DNA of 64,000 nucleotides from Robbsia sp. KACC 23696 (GTDB taxonomy: Bacteria > Pseudomonadota > Gammaproteobacteria > Burkholderiales > Burkholderiaceae): assembly GCF_039852015.1 (NCBI RefSeq), contig NZ_CP156626.1:1584249-1648248 (forward strand). The letters are read 5' to 3'. Positions within the stretch are counted from its first letter, which is position 1; the number at the start of each line of letters is the position of its first letter. Under the pieces are notes generated by a model that saw only the letters and a program-made list of their open reading frames with translations, was not told where the DNA came from and searched no databases. Below, in pieces: positions 45,171 through 54,166 of the stretch. Both the position numbers and the translations under genes were made by a program.

Positions 45171-46061
45171 ATGCACAGTCATGTGGTGCGACCGCCGGTG
45201 TCGCTGCAGCAGTTATTCGGTCGTACGCCTGTCGGCGTGGCGGAGCGGGAAGTCGATACTCAGGGTAGCGTGGGCGACATCGACGCGCCGGTGATGCCGC
45301 CGATCTCGTGCGCGTGGTTCATGCTCGGCAGCGCGGCGATGGTCGAGATCGGCTTGACGGCCAATCCCGATTGCATCGTCCTCGACCGCCAGCACGGTCT
45401 GTGGGAACGCGTGGCATTGGAAGCGGCGGTCGGCATCGCACGTCATCACGTTCCGGTGGTCGTGCGTGTCGCCGATCATACGCCAGGGGCGATCGCCGAA
45501 GCATTGGATGCGGGCGCCTGCTCGGCGATGGTGCCGATGGTCGAGACGGCCGAGCAGGCCGAAGCGGCCGTCAGCGCATCGCGTTATCCCCCGGTGGGCA
45601 CGCGCTCGGCCGGCGGTGTACGGCCCTTGTTGGGCGGCACGCGGGTCATGCGCGAGGACGGCGCCTGGTCGTCCGTCGGCGCGATGATCGAGACCCGACG
45701 CGGTGTCGAAAACGTTGAGGCGATCGCCGCCGTGCCCGGTCTGGCCTATCTCTTTATCGGTACCGGCGATCTGGCGATGTCGCATGGCGACTATCGCGAT
45801 CTGGAGCAGGGCGATCGTCCCGAATTGAAAGCGCGTGTCGACGCCGATTGCCTGCGCGTGCTGCGCGCCGCGCATGCCAACGGCAAGCCTTGCGGCATCT
45901 TCACGACACGCCTCGACGACGCGGTCGCACAATGGCGCAACGGTTTCGATTGGGTGGTGGCCTGCAGCGACATCGACGCCGCGCGCAAGAGCATCGTGCA
46001 CGCCTGTACGTCGATGGACGAGGCGCGCAAGGCCGCAGACGTCAGCGGAGACGGCGAATGA
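45171..46061 (+). CDS. HpcH/HpaI family aldolase
   Basis: The 296-residue protein starts at MHSHVVRPPVS behind AGGAAG. It has the TIM-barrel metal-dependent aldolase pattern: CIVLDRQHG, MVPMVETAEQAEAAV, GTRSAGG, MIETRRGVENVEAIAAVPGLAYLFIGTGDLAMS (metal-binding Glu and Asp) and PCGIFTT. The family cleaves 2-oxo-4-hydroxy acids to pyruvate and an aldehyde. It overlaps the FAD oxidase gene and heads an operon running at least to the DppDF ATPase gene. Confidence 0.88.
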   Translation: MHSHVVRPPVSLQQLFGRTPVGVAEREVDTQGSVGDIDAPVMPPISCAWFMLGSAAMVEIGLTANPDCIVLDRQHGLWERVALEAAVGIARHHVPVVVRVADHTPGAIAEALDAGACSAMVPMVETAEQAEAAVSASRYPPVGTRSAGGVRPLLGGTRVMREDGAWSSVGAMIETRRGVENVEAIAAVPGLAYLFIGTGDLAMSHGDYRDLEQGDRPELKARVDADCLRVLRAAHANGKPCGIFTTRLDDAVAQWRNGFDWVVACSDIDAARKSIVHACTSMDEARKAADVSGDGE

Positions 46062-47563
46062 GTGATATCGGATTTCGGGCCTCGGCCGACGGCGAGGTTG
46101 CCGCACGGGCGTCGGGCGACATCGCCGGGACGCCCGCATTCGCCGCGATCCTGATCGATACGTTCGGCGCGGATAACGTCAGTGCCGGAGCGGCGCTCGG
46201 CACCCGTCGTTTTCGCGATTGGAGCGATACACGCGGCGTCGAACCGCTTGCCTTGCTGCGGCCGCGCGACGTCGACACGGTATCGCGCATGCTGGCGTTC
46301 TGTCATGCACATGGACAAACGGTCGTCACGCAAGGCGGCCTGAGCGGTTTGGCGGGTGGCGCGAACCTGCTGGGCGGCGAAGTCGCATTGAGCCTCGAAC
46401 GGATGCAGGCGATCGAAGAGATCGATGCAGTGTCCGGCACGATCCGCGTGCAGGCCGGCGCGATTCTGCAGCGCGTCCAGGAAGCCGCCGAAGCAGCGAA
46501 TCTGATGATGCCGCTCGATCTGGGCGCGCGCGGAAGCTGCACCATCGGCGGCAATCTGGCGACGAATGCCGGTGGCAATCGCGTGATCAAGTACGGCATG
46601 GCGCGGGAGAGCGTGCTGGGCATCGAGGCGGTGCTGGCGGACGGCACGATCGTCTCGGACCTGCACAAGATGATCAAGAACAACAGCGGCTATGACCTGA
46701 AGCAATTGCTCGTCGGTAGCGAGGGCACGCTGGCCGTCATCACGCGCGCCGTGCTGCGGCTCGCCCCGCGTCCGCGTGCCGTTTCCACCGCCTGGTGCGG
46801 CCTCTCGTCCTTCGCGGGCGTGACGACCTTGCTCACGCAGGCACGGGAACGGCTGGGTGGCGGCGTTTCCGCGTTCGAAGTGATGTGGCCGAGCTATTAC
46901 GACTTCGTCACGCGCCACGTCGCCGGTATCAAGGCGCCACTCGCCGGACCGCACGCTTTCCATGTGTTGCTCGAAAGCGAGGGCAGCGATCCGGCCCGCC
47001 ATGCCGAGGATGTCGAGGCCTTGCTGGCCTCGCTGATGGAAGACGGCGTGATCGACGATGCGGTGCTGGCAGCGTCCACCTCGGATGCCGCCGCGCTGTG
47101 GCAAGTGCGCGATGCCACCGCCGAATTCCCCGTGCTGATGCCCGGGCTGATCGGCTTCGACATCAGCTTCGCGATCGCGGACCTGGAGTCGGTCGCGACC
47201 GAATGCGCGGCTGTTCTGGAAGCGCGTTGGCCCGGTATCACCACCTTGTTCTACGGCCATCTCGGCGATGGCAATCTGCACCTGATCGCGCATCATCCGG
47301 CACCGCCGCCAGGCTTGGAAGAGGCGGTCGATGCCGCCGTCTACGATGTCACGCGCCGCTGGCGCGGTGCCGTGTCCGCCGAGCATGGCATCGGCGGCAA
47401 GAAGCGCGCTTACTTGACGCACACCCGGGATGCCGGCGCGATGGCCGCGATGCGGGCCATCAAGCGGGCACTCGACCCACACAATATTCTGAACCCGGGC
47501 AAGGTGTTCGACCTGCCGCCGGATGCCCCGTCCGCGGCGACACGAGGAGCCGTTTCATGTTGA
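46058..47563 (+). CDS. GlcD-like FAD-linked oxidase (D-2-hydroxyacid dehydrogenase type)
   Basis: The 501-residue flavoprotein has a PCMH-type FAD domain (VTQGGLSGLAGGANLLGGEVALSLERM, GGNLATNAGGNRVIKYGM) and the C-terminal FYGHLGDGNLHLIAHHP and SAEHGIGGKKRAYL motifs of D-lactate/D-2-hydroxyglutarate dehydrogenases. It oxidises a D-2-hydroxy acid to a 2-oxo acid, which could feed or follow the aldolase. It starts within the aldolase stop and overlaps the permease gene by 7 bp. Confidence 0.9.
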   Translation: MSDIGFRASADGEVAARASGDIAGTPAFAAILIDTFGADNVSAGAALGTRRFRDWSDTRGVEPLALLRPRDVDTVSRMLAFCHAHGQTVVTQGGLSGLAGGANLLGGEVALSLERMQAIEEIDAVSGTIRVQAGAILQRVQEAAEAANLMMPLDLGARGSCTIGGNLATNAGGNRVIKYGMARESVLGIEAVLADGTIVSDLHKMIKNNSGYDLKQLLVGSEGTLAVITRAVLRLAPRPRAVSTAWCGLSSFAGVTTLLTQARERLGGGVSAFEVMWPSYYDFVTRHVAGIKAPLAGPHAFHVLLESEGSDPARHAEDVEALLASLMEDGVIDDAVLAASTSDAAALWQVRDATAEFPVLMPGLIGFDISFAIADLESVATECAAVLEARWPGITTLFYGHLGDGNLHLIAHHPAPPPGLEEAVDAAVYDVTRRWRGAVSAEHGIGGKKRAYLTHTRDAGAMAAMRAIKRALDPHNILNPGKVFDLPPDAPSAATRGAVSC

Positions 47564-48576
47564 CGCTGATGACGTCGGTGCTATCGCGCCGCCTGATGTC
47601 GGCCATCCCGACGCTGATCGCGCTCGCCCTGATCGTGTTCGTCGTGTTGCGCCTGATTCCCGCCGATCCGCTCGGCATGATGCTACCGCCGAATGCGACG
47701 CAGGCCGACGCGGCGGCGCTGCGCCATCAACTGGGCCTGGATCAGCCGATTCCGAACCAGTTCGGGATTTGGCTCTGGCATGCGATACACGGCGATATGG
47801 GCGCGTCGATCTCCTTTCAGCAGCCGGTCGTGACGCTGATCACGTCGACGCTGCCGGCCACGCTCGAATTGTGTCTGACCGCCTTGCTTGTCTCGCTGAT
47901 CATCAGTATCCCGGGCGGCGTATTGGCCTATTCGGTGACCGGCGGTCGCGGCGAGGCACCGGTCGGTGTCGGCGTGGTCGTGATGCAGTCGGTGCCGTCC
48001 TTTCTCTGGGCGCTGTTGTTGATCGCGGTGCTGGGCGTCTATCTGCCGATTCTGCCGTTCTCCGGGCGCCTGGGTGACGGTTTGCCGATGCCGCATCTGA
48101 CCGGCTTTCTGCTGATCGATTTCATTCTGCAAGGCAAGCCCGGCGCGTGGTGGAGCGCCGTCCAGCATCTGGTGTTGCCATCGTTATCGCTGGCGTTCGG
48201 TTTCGCGCCGCTGGTGATTCGCGTACTGCGATCGAGCTTGCTCGACCAGCGCAATGAATCGTATGTCGGCGTGCTGCGGCTGCGCGGCGTGTCGGAGACG
48301 CGCATCCTGTGGGGCCATATGTTGAAGAATGCGGCATTGCCGGCGTTGACGATGATCGGCGTGCAGTTCGGCTTCCTCTTCGGCGGCGCCTTGCTGGTGG
48401 AAATGATCTTCGGCTTTCCCGGCATCGGCAATCTGATGATCCAGGCGGTACGCGCGAACGATTTGCCGTTGATTCAAGGCATCGCGATGGTTTTCTGCGT
48501 ACTGATGCTCGTGATCAATGCCATCGTCGATGCGCTGTACCTGATGATGAATCCCCGTTTGCGCAAGCGCACCTGA
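47557..48576 (+). CDS. DppB-like peptide/opine-type ABC permease
   Basis: The 339-residue inner-membrane permease starts at MLTLMTSVLSRRLMSAIPTLIALALIVFVVLRLIPADPL after GAGGAG. The EAA-like loop and GALLVEMIFGFPGIGNLMIQAVRANDLPLIQG are diagnostic for DppB/OppB. The N-terminal helix and ADPLGMMLPPNATQADAAALRHQLGLDQP follow the family plan. It is the first membrane component of a peptide-type importer encoded in the aldolase operon. Confidence 0.92.
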   Translation: MLTLMTSVLSRRLMSAIPTLIALALIVFVVLRLIPADPLGMMLPPNATQADAAALRHQLGLDQPIPNQFGIWLWHAIHGDMGASISFQQPVVTLITSTLPATLELCLTALLVSLIISIPGGVLAYSVTGGRGEAPVGVGVVVMQSVPSFLWALLLIAVLGVYLPILPFSGRLGDGLPMPHLTGFLLIDFILQGKPGAWWSAVQHLVLPSLSLAFGFAPLVIRVLRSSLLDQRNESYVGVLRLRGVSETRILWGHMLKNAALPALTMIGVQFGFLFGGALLVEMIFGFPGIGNLMIQAVRANDLPLIQGIAMVFCVLMLVINAIVDALYLMMNPRLRKRT

Positions 48577-48593
48577 GCGCGTTCGAGGCGTCG

Positions 48594-49589
48594 ATGAACA
48601 GTTCCCCTTTGCTTTCCGATACGACTATGCATGAAGGCTCTCCCGCGACGTCGTCGATGCAATCGACCGCGTCGTCTTCCGGTACGACCCCGTCAGGCGG
48701 CACTGAAGGGCATGCCGCGCCGGTCGCGCAGCGTAGGCGCGGCTGGCTGCAGCGTTTTCGCGGATTCAATTTATGGATCGGCGGCGTGATCGTGCTGATC
48801 GTCGTGTTCTGCGCGATCTTCGCACCGATGCTCGCGCCGCACGATCCGCTGGATCAGGACTTATTGCATATGCTCACGCCGCCGGCGTGGATGGCCGGCG
48901 GCGATGCGGCATTCCCGCTCGGTACCGACAGCCTCGGACGCGACATCCTCTCGCGTCTGCTCTACGGTGCACGCGTGGCATTGACGGTGGCCATCATCGC
49001 GGCCTTGGGCTCGGCGCTCGTCGGCAGCACGTTGGCGATCCTCGCCGGTTATTTCGGCGGCAAGGTCGATCGGGTGATCAGCTATCTCGTCGATCTCTGG
49101 ATGTCTTTTCCGCCGGTCGTGCTGTCCTTGGTATTGATGGTGAGCCTGGGCGTCGGGATTCAGAACGTGATCCTGTCGATCGTCCTGGTGGACTGGACGC
49201 GCTTCTGTCGCGTCGTGCGTGCCGAGGTCATGGTCGTTCGGCAGCGCGATTATGTGTTGGCCGCGCAGTTGCTGAACTTCACGCATCTGCGCATCATGCT
49301 GCGCGAAATCCTGCCGGCGGCCTTGCCTTTGATCATCACCCTGGTGTCCTTGGAAATGGGCGTCGCCATCACCGTGGAAGCGCTGCTCAGCTTCATCGGC
49401 TTGAGCGTGCCGGCGAATGTCACCGCATGGGGCGTGATGATCGCCGATGCGCGTATCTCGATGCATGAACAGCTGACCGGCCTGATCTTTCCGGTGCTGG
49501 CGATCGTGATCACCGTACTCGGATGCAATCTGCTGGGCGATGGACTGCGTGTCGCATTGGATCCGCAGATGCGTGGACGGGGAGATTAA
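48594..49589 (+). CDS. DppC-like peptide/opine-type ABC permease
   Basis: The 331-residue permease has a Ser/Thr/Gly-rich cytoplasmic N-terminus of about 55 residues, then the DppC core (FAPMLAPHDPLDQDLLHMLTPP, PLGTDSLGRDILSRLLYGARVAL, EALLSFIGLSVPANVTAWGVMIADAR). It forms the channel with the DppB-like protein. It is 17 bp downstream of it and 3 bp upstream of the ATPase gene. Confidence 0.91.
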   Translation: MNSSPLLSDTTMHEGSPATSSMQSTASSSGTTPSGGTEGHAAPVAQRRRGWLQRFRGFNLWIGGVIVLIVVFCAIFAPMLAPHDPLDQDLLHMLTPPAWMAGGDAAFPLGTDSLGRDILSRLLYGARVALTVAIIAALGSALVGSTLAILAGYFGGKVDRVISYLVDLWMSFPPVVLSLVLMVSLGVGIQNVILSIVLVDWTRFCRVVRAEVMVVRQRDYVLAAQLLNFTHLRIMLREILPAALPLIITLVSLEMGVAITVEALLSFIGLSVPANVTAWGVMIADARISMHEQLTGLIFPVLAIVITVLGCNLLGDGLRVALDPQMRGRGD

Positions 49590-49592
49590 CCG

Positions 49593-51509
49593 ATGATGAC
49601 CGATACGAAGCAGGCACCAGTCCTCGACCTTAACGAAGTCAGTCTGACCGCGCGACTCGGCGCGGAACCGGTGGCGGCGCTGCGCAAGCTCAGCTTGCAA
49701 ATCGCGCCGGGGCGGGTCCTCGGTATCGTCGGCGAATCCGGGGCGGGGAAGAGCATGCTCGCGCGGCTGATTTCCGGCCTCTTGCCGCCGCGTTTTGACG
49801 TCACCGAGGGCACGATGCACTTTGCCGGTCGCGATCTGTTGAAGATGACGCCGAGCCAGCGCCGCGCCTTGTTGGGGCGCGAGATCGCCTTCGTGCCGCA
49901 GGAACCGCTGACGGCGCTCGATCCGTTGTTGACGATCGGCGACACCTTCGTCGAGCATCTGGCGCGCGTCGGCGTACCGTCGGCGGAGCGTCGCCAGACC
50001 GCACACGATGCGTTGGCGGCGGTGCAGTTGCCGGTGCCCGATCAGATGTTGAAACGCTATCCGCATCAGCTCTCCGGCGGCCAATGCCAGCGCGTGCTGA
50101 TCGCGATGGCTTTTTCAAGCAACCCGGCGCTGCTGATCGCCGACGAGCCCACAACCGCGCTCGATGTCATCACGCAGACGCGCGTGATGCGTCTGCTGGC
50201 GGCACAGCAACGGGAACACGGCACGGCCGTGCTGCTGATTACGCATGATCTGCGTCTGGCCGCGCACGTCTGCGACGAGGTCGCCGTGATGTATGCCGGC
50301 GATCTGGTCGAGGTGGGCCCGGCGCGCGACGTGCTAGACAATCCGCGTCACCCCTATACCCGCGCCTTGAAGTATGCGACGCCGGATCTGGTGGGGCCGC
50401 GTCGGCGTCTGCCGGTGCTGCCCAAGCAGATGCCGGGCTTGTCGGCGCTCGCGGGCATCACCGGCTGCCGCTTCGCCTCGCGTTGCGCGGTGGGCGACGC
50501 GACCTGTAGCGGCACGCGCGTGATGCGCGTCGCGCCGAACGGCCATCGCGTCTCCTGCAGCGAGGCCTGCGAGTTCGCGAGCGACGGTGCATCGACGGCG
50601 CAACCGTTGGCGGTGCCCGCGGCGCAGACCGAGGCGATGCCGGTGGCGGAGCTGCGCGAGGCGACGCTGACTTACCGGACGCGCGTGGGGCTGCTCGGGC
50701 GTAAGTTCACGCAATTCGACGCGGTCAAACCGCTGTCGCTGAAGATCTATCCCGGCGAGTTCGTCGGCATCGTCGGCGAGAGCGGCAGTGGCAAGACGTC
50801 GGTCGCACGCCTGCTGATGGGTATCGAACAACCGACCGACGGGCGCGTGATGATCGGCGGGCAGGACATGACGCATGGCAGCGCGACGACCGTGCGGAAA
50901 GCGCGCGAGCAGGTGCAGATCATTTTCCAGGACCCGCAGTCGGCGCTGAATCCGCGCCGGCGTGTCGACCAGTTGCTGACCCAGGCACTGGAGGCAGCAG
51001 GCTTGCCGAAGCAGGAGGCCGCCGACCGTACGGCGCGGGCGATGCAGGTGCATCAGGACGTCGGGCTGCCGGGCGACACCTTGTATCGCTTCCCGTCGCA
51101 GTTGTCCGGGGGGCAGAAGCAGCGCGTCAATATCGGCCGGGCGCTCTGCGCGACGCCGCAGTTGATCGTCGCCGATGAGATCGTCTCCGGGCTCGATGTA
51201 TCAGTACAGGCGCAGATTCTGAATCTCTTGCTGGCGCTGGGCCGCGAACGCGGTATCGCGCTGCTGTTGATCTCGCACGATCTGGCGGTCGTACGCTATC
51301 TCTGCAGTCGCGTGCTGGTGATGCGCCGCGGCGAAGTGGTGGAGCAGGGGCTGACCGAGACCGTCTTCGCGGCACCCCAGCATCCGTATACAAAAGCGCT
51401 GATCGCGGCGGTGCCGAGCGACAGCCCCGACGCGCACTGGCCGCCCGAGGAAGAGGGGGATGGTCTCGGCGTCGGCACGCAAAATGGAGTCGTGCCCGAG
51501 GCGGCGTGA
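49593..51509 (+). CDS. Fused DppD-DppF ABC ATPase
   Basis: The 638-residue protein contains two complete oligopeptide-type ATPase modules. Module 1 has IVGESGAGKSM, LSGGQCQRVLIAMAF and LLIADEPTTALDV, and ends with the Cys-rich CRFASRCAVGDATC motif. Module 2 has IVGESGSGKTS, LSGGQKQRVNIGRAL and LIVADEIVSGLDVSVQAQ. It powers the DppBC channel. The binding protein is encoded apart, at 54167, beyond the regulator and porin. Confidence 0.93.
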   Translation: MMTDTKQAPVLDLNEVSLTARLGAEPVAALRKLSLQIAPGRVLGIVGESGAGKSMLARLISGLLPPRFDVTEGTMHFAGRDLLKMTPSQRRALLGREIAFVPQEPLTALDPLLTIGDTFVEHLARVGVPSAERRQTAHDALAAVQLPVPDQMLKRYPHQLSGGQCQRVLIAMAFSSNPALLIADEPTTALDVITQTRVMRLLAAQQREHGTAVLLITHDLRLAAHVCDEVAVMYAGDLVEVGPARDVLDNPRHPYTRALKYATPDLVGPRRRLPVLPKQMPGLSALAGITGCRFASRCAVGDATCSGTRVMRVAPNGHRVSCSEACEFASDGASTAQPLAVPAAQTEAMPVAELREATLTYRTRVGLLGRKFTQFDAVKPLSLKIYPGEFVGIVGESGSGKTSVARLLMGIEQPTDGRVMIGGQDMTHGSATTVRKAREQVQIIFQDPQSALNPRRRVDQLLTQALEAAGLPKQEAADRTARAMQVHQDVGLPGDTLYRFPSQLSGGQKQRVNIGRALCATPQLIVADEIVSGLDVSVQAQILNLLLALGRERGIALLLISHDLAVVRYLCSRVLVMRRGEVVEQGLTETVFAAPQHPYTKALIAAVPSDSPDAHWPPEEEGDGLGVGTQNGVVPEAA

Positions 51510-51613
51510 AGGCATGATGTAAAACCCGTGTCCGATGACATTGCGGCAGGCACCGGTGAGTACGCCCGCAGACACGGCTATAATTGTCGGTTAGGTTCAG
51601 TGAGGAGAGCAAC

Positions 51614-52339
51614 ATGGCAGGCGCCGCCACGGCGAACGTCAAGCAACCGAAGCGCTCGGCGCTGCGGCAGACGACGTTAATGGAGTCGGTGTACCAGGAG
51701 ATCCTGCGGCGTTTGCAACGCGGGCAGATCGGCCCGGACGACCGGGTGCTCGACTACGAGATCGCGAAGGAATTCGATTGCACCCGCATGCCGGTCCGGC
51801 AGGCCTTGTTACGGCTGGTCAACGAAGGCTATCTGGTGGGCTCGACGCGGGGCTTCATGACGCCGGTGCTCAGTGCCGACGATGTGCGCGAGATCTTCGA
51901 GGTGCGTCGCCTGCTGGAGCCGAGCGCCGCCGCCTCGACCATCTCGGTGCTGAACGATACGCAGCGCGCCGCGCTGGCCACTGCGTATCGGGATGCGCGA
52001 CGGGCCTACGAGCGAAACGACATGGCGTTGATGACCGAGGCGAATGTGGAATTCCGCGGCATCTGGCTCGAAGGGGTGGCGAATACCCGTTTGAAAAGCA
52101 CCATTTTGCGTTGGTCGGATCACTCGCGCGAAGTGCGGCGGGTTACCATGCACAAGCCGGGCACGATGGAGATGATCGCCGATGGCTTGCAAGCGATGCT
52201 GAAAGCGTTCAACGAGTTGGACGCCGTCAAATTGCAATTGGCCGTGCGCACGTTCATCGACGATGCCGAGCGGCAGTATTTCCTCGTTATCGAGGAGGAC
52301 AGCGGCACGCGCAAGGCGCTGGCGCCGCTGTCCCGCTGA
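51614..52339 (+). CDS. GntR-family regulator (FCD/FadR type)
   Basis: The 241-residue protein starts at MAGAATANVKQ behind GAGGAG; an earlier ATG is less likely. A winged helix (residues about 22-85: ESVYQEILRRLQRGQIGPDDRVLDYEIAKEFDCTRMPVRQALLRLVNEGYL) precedes an all-helical FCD ligand domain. Such repressors usually bind short palindromes and are released by organic acids. A TATAAT lies 30 bp upstream. It stands between the transporter and porin genes, and is the prime candidate to bind the CTGAATTCAG sites. Confidence 0.9.
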   Translation: MAGAATANVKQPKRSALRQTTLMESVYQEILRRLQRGQIGPDDRVLDYEIAKEFDCTRMPVRQALLRLVNEGYLVGSTRGFMTPVLSADDVREIFEVRRLLEPSAAASTISVLNDTQRAALATAYRDARRAYERNDMALMTEANVEFRGIWLEGVANTRLKSTILRWSDHSREVRRVTMHKPGTMEMIADGLQAMLKAFNELDAVKLQLAVRTFIDDAERQYFLVIEEDSGTRKALAPLSR

Positions 52340-52727
52340 ACGAGGCGCGTGCTGCATTCGGCGATGCGTCCCTCGCTTCGTCGCGCGATCGCATGTCCTC
52401 GCCGATGCGACCTCGCCGCAGCGCGCCAGCAGTGCGATTTCAGAAACGATAAACAAAAATTAGAGAATACTGAATTTCTTTAGTTTCCCTTGAAGCTGTT
52501 GTTTTCGGCACCCCCGTCAGGCGGTAATCTCTCGCCGTTCCCTTCGGGTTCGCGCCGCCTTCACGGCACGCCTAGTGCGATTCCCTGATATCGTTTTGCT
52601 CTTTAAATACAGTACTATTTCCAGTATTTTTGTATCTACTGTCGGTCGTGCGCGACGCCTTTTCTGAGCAGCCCTGAGCGTTTCCCTATCGATTACCCGC
52701 GAAAGCATCAACAATATGATGTAACGC

Positions 52728-52756
52728 TTGACGTTCGAATTTTCGACAAATAATCT
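52728..52756 (+). promoter_or_regulatory. Sigma70-type promoter of the porin gene
   Basis: TTGACG (52728-52733) and TAATCT (52751-52756) are 17 bp apart. As at 45040, the palindromic operator starts inside the -10 element. Confidence 0.6.
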
Positions 52757-52766
52757 GAATTCAGAA
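52753..52766. promoter_or_regulatory. CTGAATTCAG operator copy 4 (upstream of porin)
   Basis: ATCTGAATTCAGAA contains the 12-bp palindrome TCTGAATTCAGA and overlaps the porin -10 box. It has the same layout as the copy at 45062. Confidence 0.68.
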
Positions 52767-52864
52767 TGTTCTAAAGACGATGTCTGGCGATGAATGTTCT
52801 GGTGCCGCCGATGCCGCTCATGCGGAACGATGCTGCATCTCTCATCAATAAAGACTGTCGCGGG

Positions 52865-54037
52865 ATGCGACGGAAGATAACGGGAACCACAGTGAAGACG
52901 CCCCTGATCACCCTGCCTCGCCTGCATGCTTTTGCCCTGGCCGCTGTCACCTTGCTGGGCGCTGGCGCCGCGCATGCGCAAAGCAATGTCACGCTTTACG
53001 GGATCATCGACAACGGCTTGACCTATTCGAGTAATGAAGGCGGCCATTCCGCATGGCAGATGCAAAGTGGCATATCGCAGGGCAGCCGTTGGGGCTTGCT
53101 GGGGTCCGAGGACCTGGGCGGCGGCACGGCAGCCATCTTTCGTTTGGAAAACGGCTTCAACATCGACACCGGTGCGCTCGGCCAGGGCTCGCGGATGTTC
53201 GGACGCGCGGCCTATGTCGGTTTGAGCAATAAGACGTTCGGTACCTTGACGTTGGGGCGTCAGAACGAATTCATGGGCGACTACGTCGGCGCCTATGGTG
53301 CGAACGGCAACTGGGGCATTCTGTTGCCGCACGCCGGCGATCTGGACAACACCGGTATCGATTTCCGCGTGAATAACGCCGTACGGTACGTGTCGCCGGT
53401 CATCGCCGGCTTCACGTTCGGCGGTTTGTACAGCTTCGGTAATGTGGCCGGCGCGATGGGTACCAACGCCATCGAATCGTTCGGTATCAAGTATGGCAAC
53501 GGTCCGCTGAGCATCGCGGCGGCATACACGGCAATCGACCATCCGGCGACTGCCGTTAGCGAGGGCGTGTGGACTGCGGCGAATCCGGTCGATGGCAATT
53601 ACGGTATCGCCGCCAAGCATTACCGTTCGACCGGGATCTCGGCGCAATACGTCTTCGGCAAGGCCAAGGTCGCCGCGGTGTACACGAATACCCGCTTCTC
53701 CTCGCTGGATCCGACGCTGGGCGCACGCATCGGCGGTTCGGTCAATTTCAATATCGGCGAACTGGTCGCGTCCTACAACGTGACCCCGGCACTGCAGCTC
53801 GGCGCGGCATATAGCTATACGCAGGGCAGCGTGTCGCAAACGGGCGCGACGCCGAAGTACCACATCGCCGGCGCGATTGCCGATTACTTCTTCTCGAAGC
53901 GCACCGACGTGTATCTGCAGTCGACATGGATGCACGCCGCGGGCGACGCGACGGTCGCCGCGCTGGCACCGGTCGAGACGGCATCGACCAGTGTCAATCA
54001 GGTCATCGTGCGCGTCGGTTTGCGTACGAAGTTCTGA
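52865..54037 (+). CDS. Gram-negative porin (Burkholderia OmpC-like)
   Basis: Started at MRRKITGTTVKTPLITLPR (390 residues; a GTG at 52892 is an alternative), the protein has a signal peptide ending in GAGAAHAQS. The mature part begins NVTLYGIIDNGL and has SRWGLLGSEDLGGGTAAIFRLENGF, FGTLTLGRQ and a C-terminal strand ending in Phe (VRVGLRTKF), as in trimeric 16-strand porins. Its operator suggests co-regulation with the DppBCDF-type importer, so it may admit the same substrate through the outer membrane. Confidence 0.9.
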   Translation: MRRKITGTTVKTPLITLPRLHAFALAAVTLLGAGAAHAQSNVTLYGIIDNGLTYSSNEGGHSAWQMQSGISQGSRWGLLGSEDLGGGTAAIFRLENGFNIDTGALGQGSRMFGRAAYVGLSNKTFGTLTLGRQNEFMGDYVGAYGANGNWGILLPHAGDLDNTGIDFRVNNAVRYVSPVIAGFTFGGLYSFGNVAGAMGTNAIESFGIKYGNGPLSIAAAYTAIDHPATAVSEGVWTAANPVDGNYGIAAKHYRSTGISAQYVFGKAKVAAVYTNTRFSSLDPTLGARIGGSVNFNIGELVASYNVTPALQLGAAYSYTQGSVSQTGATPKYHIAGAIADYFFSKRTDVYLQSTWMHAAGDATVAALAPVETASTSVNQVIVRVGLRTKF

Positions 54038-54166
54038 TCGATCGGGCTTGACGTCCATGCGAGGCCGATTGCTTCGCGTGGACGCGATCGGCGATTCGGA
54101 CAGGTTTCATCCGCGTTTTCTTCAACCACGTAGTGCACTGATCGTGTTCGACCAGCGGGAGAATTG

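Larger units (their letters stand above)
52340..52864. other. Intergenic region between the GntR gene and the porin gene
   Basis: This 525-bp, partly AT-rich stretch contains a sigma70-type promoter (52728-52756), an operator copy (52753-52766) and a CTGAATTTC half-match at about 52470. No credible gene was found. The porin leader may be shorter or longer depending on the start chosen. Confidence 0.5.

Noticed and set aside
52460-52485. Fifth CTGAATTCAG operator
   Set aside because: Only a CTGAATTTC half-match; the symmetric half is missing.
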